From contig NC_068971.1 of the NCBI RefSeq assembly GCF_016808095.1, forward strand, positions 23,920,501 to 23,984,500: a stretch of 64,000 nucleotides of DNA, in the 5' to 3' direction. The translations under genes and the position numbers were made by a program. Below are positions 61,489 through 64,000 of the stretch, in pieces (the first letter of the stretch is position 1; the number at the start of each line of letters is the position of its first letter). Source of the stretch: Vigna angularis (Eukaryota > Streptophyta > Magnoliopsida > Fabales > Fabaceae). The notes under the pieces are model-generated. The model saw only the letters and a list, made by a program, of their open reading frames with translations, searched no databases and was not told the origin of the DNA.

Positions 61489-62121
61489 TCATCCAAGTCT
61501 TCAGTATAGTAGGGGCAGTCTAGCTTTTATGGTGTAATGAGATGTTATTCATGTAGAGGGCTACATCCACAGTCAGTTTGTCCTCAAATGGTGGGATTCA
61601 AGAGGTGTAACATTTGCAGGAGGGAGGGTCACTATGCCAGGGATTATCCTATAGTCAGGAGGGCAGGTTCATAGTCTCATCAGGCTGGGAGATCTGTTCA
61701 GAGGGGTGGTGTCAAACCTCAGGCTACTAATAGAGTTTATGCTTTGGTTGGATCGGAGGTGGCCAGTTAAGGTAATCTCATTATTGGTTGTTGTTTATTG
61801 TTTGGGAAGTCGTGTTGTGTATTGTTTGATTCGGGGGAAACACATTCCTTTGTGTCGGAGGCATGTGTGGAGAAGTTGGGATTAGTCGTAGAAGAGCTAC
61901 ATTTTGATCTAGTGGTGTCTACACCAGCATCTAGGTTAGTCAGGACATCCTCGAGGGCTTCTAGATGTCTTGTTGTTGTTGAAGGATGTCGGTTTAAGGT
62001 AAACCTCATCTGTTTACCTTTACAAGGATTAGAAGTGATATTAGGTATGGATTGGTTGTCTGTTAATCGCATCCTTATAGATTTCAGTGAGAAAAAGTTG
62101 GTGTTTCTCCTGGGCAGTTAA
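61489..62121 (+). pseudogene. Gypsy gag 3' end (zinc knuckle) and aspartic protease
   Basis: Continues the gag cut at 51908. The zinc knuckle reads CNICRREGHYARDY near 61606-61650; the last Cys of CCHC is Tyr, so metal binding should fail. The protease follows in 61798-62121: CCVLFDSGETHSFVSEAC (DSG active site present) and later LPLQGLEVILGMDWLSVNRI, the conserved ILGMDWL flap-end block. The frame is open across the protease, but stops precede it and a shift follows it. Confidence 0.85.
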
Positions 62122-62290
62122 AGCAAGATTTGTTGGATGGAGCTTGTTGCTTCTTGGTGTTGTCTCACTTGGAGGTTGATCAGAGTGCTCAAGTCTTGGA
62201 TCACTCCGTTGTGAGTGATTTTCTATATGTGTTTCTTGAGGAAGTGCAGGGTTGCCTCCTTAGAGGGAGGTTGAATTCTCTATTGATCTG

Positions 62291-63610
62291 GTGCCAGGTG
62301 TAGGGCCAATATCAATAGCTCCTTATAGGATGGCTCTAGCGGAGTTGTTTGAGTCGACGAAGCAGATTGAAGATTTGCTTGATAAGCAATTTATCCGACC
62401 TAGTGTCTCGCTGTGGGGTGCATCAGTGTTGCTTGTTAAGAAAAAGGATGGTAGCTATAGGTTGTGTGTGGACTACAGGCAGTTGAATAAGTTAACCATC
62501 AAGAACAAGTACATGTTGCCTAGGATTGATGACTTAATGGATCAGCTGCATGGAGCTACAGTGTTCTCCAAGATAGACATGAGGTCAGGTTATCATCAGA
62601 TTCTAGTTAAGGCAGGTGATGTGCAGAAGACTACCTTTAGGTCCAGATATGGTCACTATGAGTATGTGGTTATGCCTTTTGGTGTGACTAACGCTCTAAC
62701 CATATTCATGGACTACATGAACAGGATCTTCAGGCCGTTTTTAGATAAGTTTGTTGTTGTCTTTATAAATGACATACTTATCTATTCCAAGAATCGTGAG
62801 GAGCATGTGGAGCATCTGAGGATAGTGCTTGGGGTGTTGAAAGAGAAGAAGTTGTATGCCAAACTATCCAAGTGCGAGTTTTGGATGGAAGAGGTGCAAT
62901 TTCTAGGGCACGTGATCTCAGCTAGTGGAATTTATGTAGATCCAGCAAAGGTGCAGGCGATGCTTCAATGGGAGAGACCTAAGTTTGCTACTAAGATCAG
63001 GAGTTTTGTTAGGTTGGCAGGCTACTATCGTCGTTTCATAGATGGATTCTCTAAGATAGTGGCACCGTTGACTCAGTTGACCATGAAAGATCACCCGTTT
63101 GCTTGGACGGATAGGTGTGAGTCTATATTTCAAGAGCTACAGTAGAGATTGACTAGTGCTCTAGTGTTGGTTATCCCTGATACAGGTAAATCTTTTGAGG
63201 TTTTCTGTGATGCTTCCTATCAGGGATTGGGTTGTGTTCTGATGCAAGAGAGGAAGGTGGTTGCCTATGCTTCAAGGCAAAAGGTTCATGAGAAGAATTA
63301 TCCCACTCATGACTTGGAGTTGGCAGCAGTTGTGTTTGCTTTGAAGAGTTGGAGGCACTATTTTTATGATGCGCAGTTTCAAGTATTCAGCGATCACAAG
63401 AGTTTGAAGTATCTCTTTGATCAAAAGGAACTGAATATGAGACAGAGGAGGTGGATGAAGTTTCTAAGGGATTATGAGTTTGATCTCCTCGACCATCTTG
63501 GGAAGGAGAATGTGGTAGTAGACGCTTTGAGCAGGAAGTTAGTACATGTGTCAACATTGATGGTTAGTGAATTGGAGTTGGTCGAGAGCTTCAGAGATTT
63601 GAGGCTATGA
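62291..63610 (+). pseudogene. Gypsy reverse transcriptase and RNase H, catalytic Asp lost
   Basis: RT blocks in order: [92 protein letters not shown]. The metal-binding motif should be FIDD but reads FIND (Asn codon AAT at 62768-62770), which should abolish polymerase activity. A TAG at 63143-63145 (after FQELQ) separates RT from RNase [71 protein letters not shown]. RNase H keeps the D, E, D residues expected. Clade style is Tekay/Del chromovirus. Confidence 0.9.
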
Positions 63611-63650
63611 GTGGATTTAGAGTCAGATTGTATCAGAATGCAACAATCTT

Positions 63651-64000
63651 GTGATGTCGAGCGATCTGTTGGGCCGTATCAAAGATAAGCAGTTGGCAGA
63701 TGTCGAGCTACAGAGGTCAGTGGGTTTGATTGCTACAGATCAAGGCAGAGACTTCAGTTTGGGGACTGATGGTATACTGAGGTTCAGAGCCAGAGTCTAT
63801 GTTCCTAGTGATTCAGAGCTACGGAGATTGATCCTTGAGGAAGGTCATCAGAGTCGTTTTAGTATGCATCCTGGCATGACTAAACTGTATTAGGACCTCA
63901 AGGAATCTTTCTGGTGGTCTGGGATAAATGGAGATGTAGCACGGTTTGTCTCATCTTGGTTGACCTGTCAAAGGGCTAAAGTGGAGCATCAGAGACCTGG
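63651..64000 (+). pseudogene. Gypsy integrase N-terminal zinc domain, damaged
   Basis: Frame-shifted from RNase H. LRFRARVYVPSDSELRRLIL, then HQSRFSMHPGMTKLY with the HH of the HHCC zinc finger, a TAG where the family has Gln, and FVSSWLTCQRAKVEHQ in which the first Cys of the CC pair is Trp. It continues past the window edge. Confidence 0.85.

Larger units (their letters stand above)
46797..64000 (+). mobile_element. Tekay/Del-like Ty3/gypsy element, nested host, runs off the right edge
   Basis: 5' LTR (46797 to about 50873), tRNA-Met-type primer site, gag (from 51021, interrupted by a nested block and resuming at 61489), zinc knuckle, protease, reverse transcriptase, RNase H and the start of integrase, in gypsy order. 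The RT text ([31 protein letters not shown]) is of chromovirus Tekay/Del style. Numerous nonsense codons, frameshifts and active-site changes make it defective. The 3' part and 3' LTR are outside the window. Confidence 0.85.

Overview
The window is nuclear plant DNA. It has spliced genes with GT-AG introns, AT-rich intergenic DNA, and layers of Ty1/copia and Ty3/gypsy LTR retrotransposons and Mutator-type elements. The repeat families (SIRE-type copia, legume 'TCTCACATCGACTAGAGATAA' repeats, 9-bp-TSD elements ending GGTTTAACC, LTRs starting TGATGAGT) point to a phaseoloid legume, perhaps Vigna or Phaseolus. This is inference from repeat style, not a database match.

Host genes are few. (1) 2323-5258, minus: the 5' part of a PB1-domain Raf-like MAPKKK; its kinase exons are absent and transposon DNA lies where they should follow. 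(2) 25966-26490, plus: a small single-C2H2 (QALGGH) zinc finger ending in an EAR repression motif. (3) 28415-34892, minus: a complete five-exon TTC1-like tetratricopeptide protein of 283 aa; its 3.3-kb fourth intron holds a decayed, intronless PPR pseudogene on the opposite strand. No tRNA, rRNA or other RNA gene was recognised, and no CRISPR array.

Region by region: 1-1161 copia (Ale-like) remnant; 1171-2206 Mutator-like foldback element; 2.3-6.3 kb PB1 gene; 7.8-9.3 kb half of a Mutator-like element carrying a GRF zinc-finger pseudogene; 9.5-14.8 kb decayed Tork-type copia whose 3' end and flank are tandemly duplicated; 15.8-18.7 kb two more Mutator-like elements with perfect 9-bp target duplications; 20.7-21.6 kb SIRE LTR remnant; 22-25 kb AT-rich; 25.9-34.9 kb the two genes above; 36.7-39.4 kb truncated SIRE element; 40.5-41.75 kb another 9-bp-TSD element; 44014-45936 a 1.9-kb nearly pure (ATT)n tract; 46797 to the end a Tekay-like gypsy element that serves as a landing site for others.

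The last block is a four-deep nest. The gypsy element holds a solo LTR in its 5' LTR (48766-50787) and another in its gag gene (51909-61483). The latter holds an Athila-type LTR (53128-60970), which holds a young SIRE-like element (54370-60928). Target duplications are readable at each level.

The SIRE-like element is the most unusual object. It keeps LTRs, primer site, gag and an open envelope-position ORF but has no pol. It carries 19 copies of the palindrome TAATCGATTA, mostly in pairs 20-21 bp apart (two helical turns). They lie upstream of the LTR TATA box and also upstream of a good TATA box directly before the envelope-position ORF. This looks like an LTR-type enhancer module duplicated into a dedicated internal promoter.
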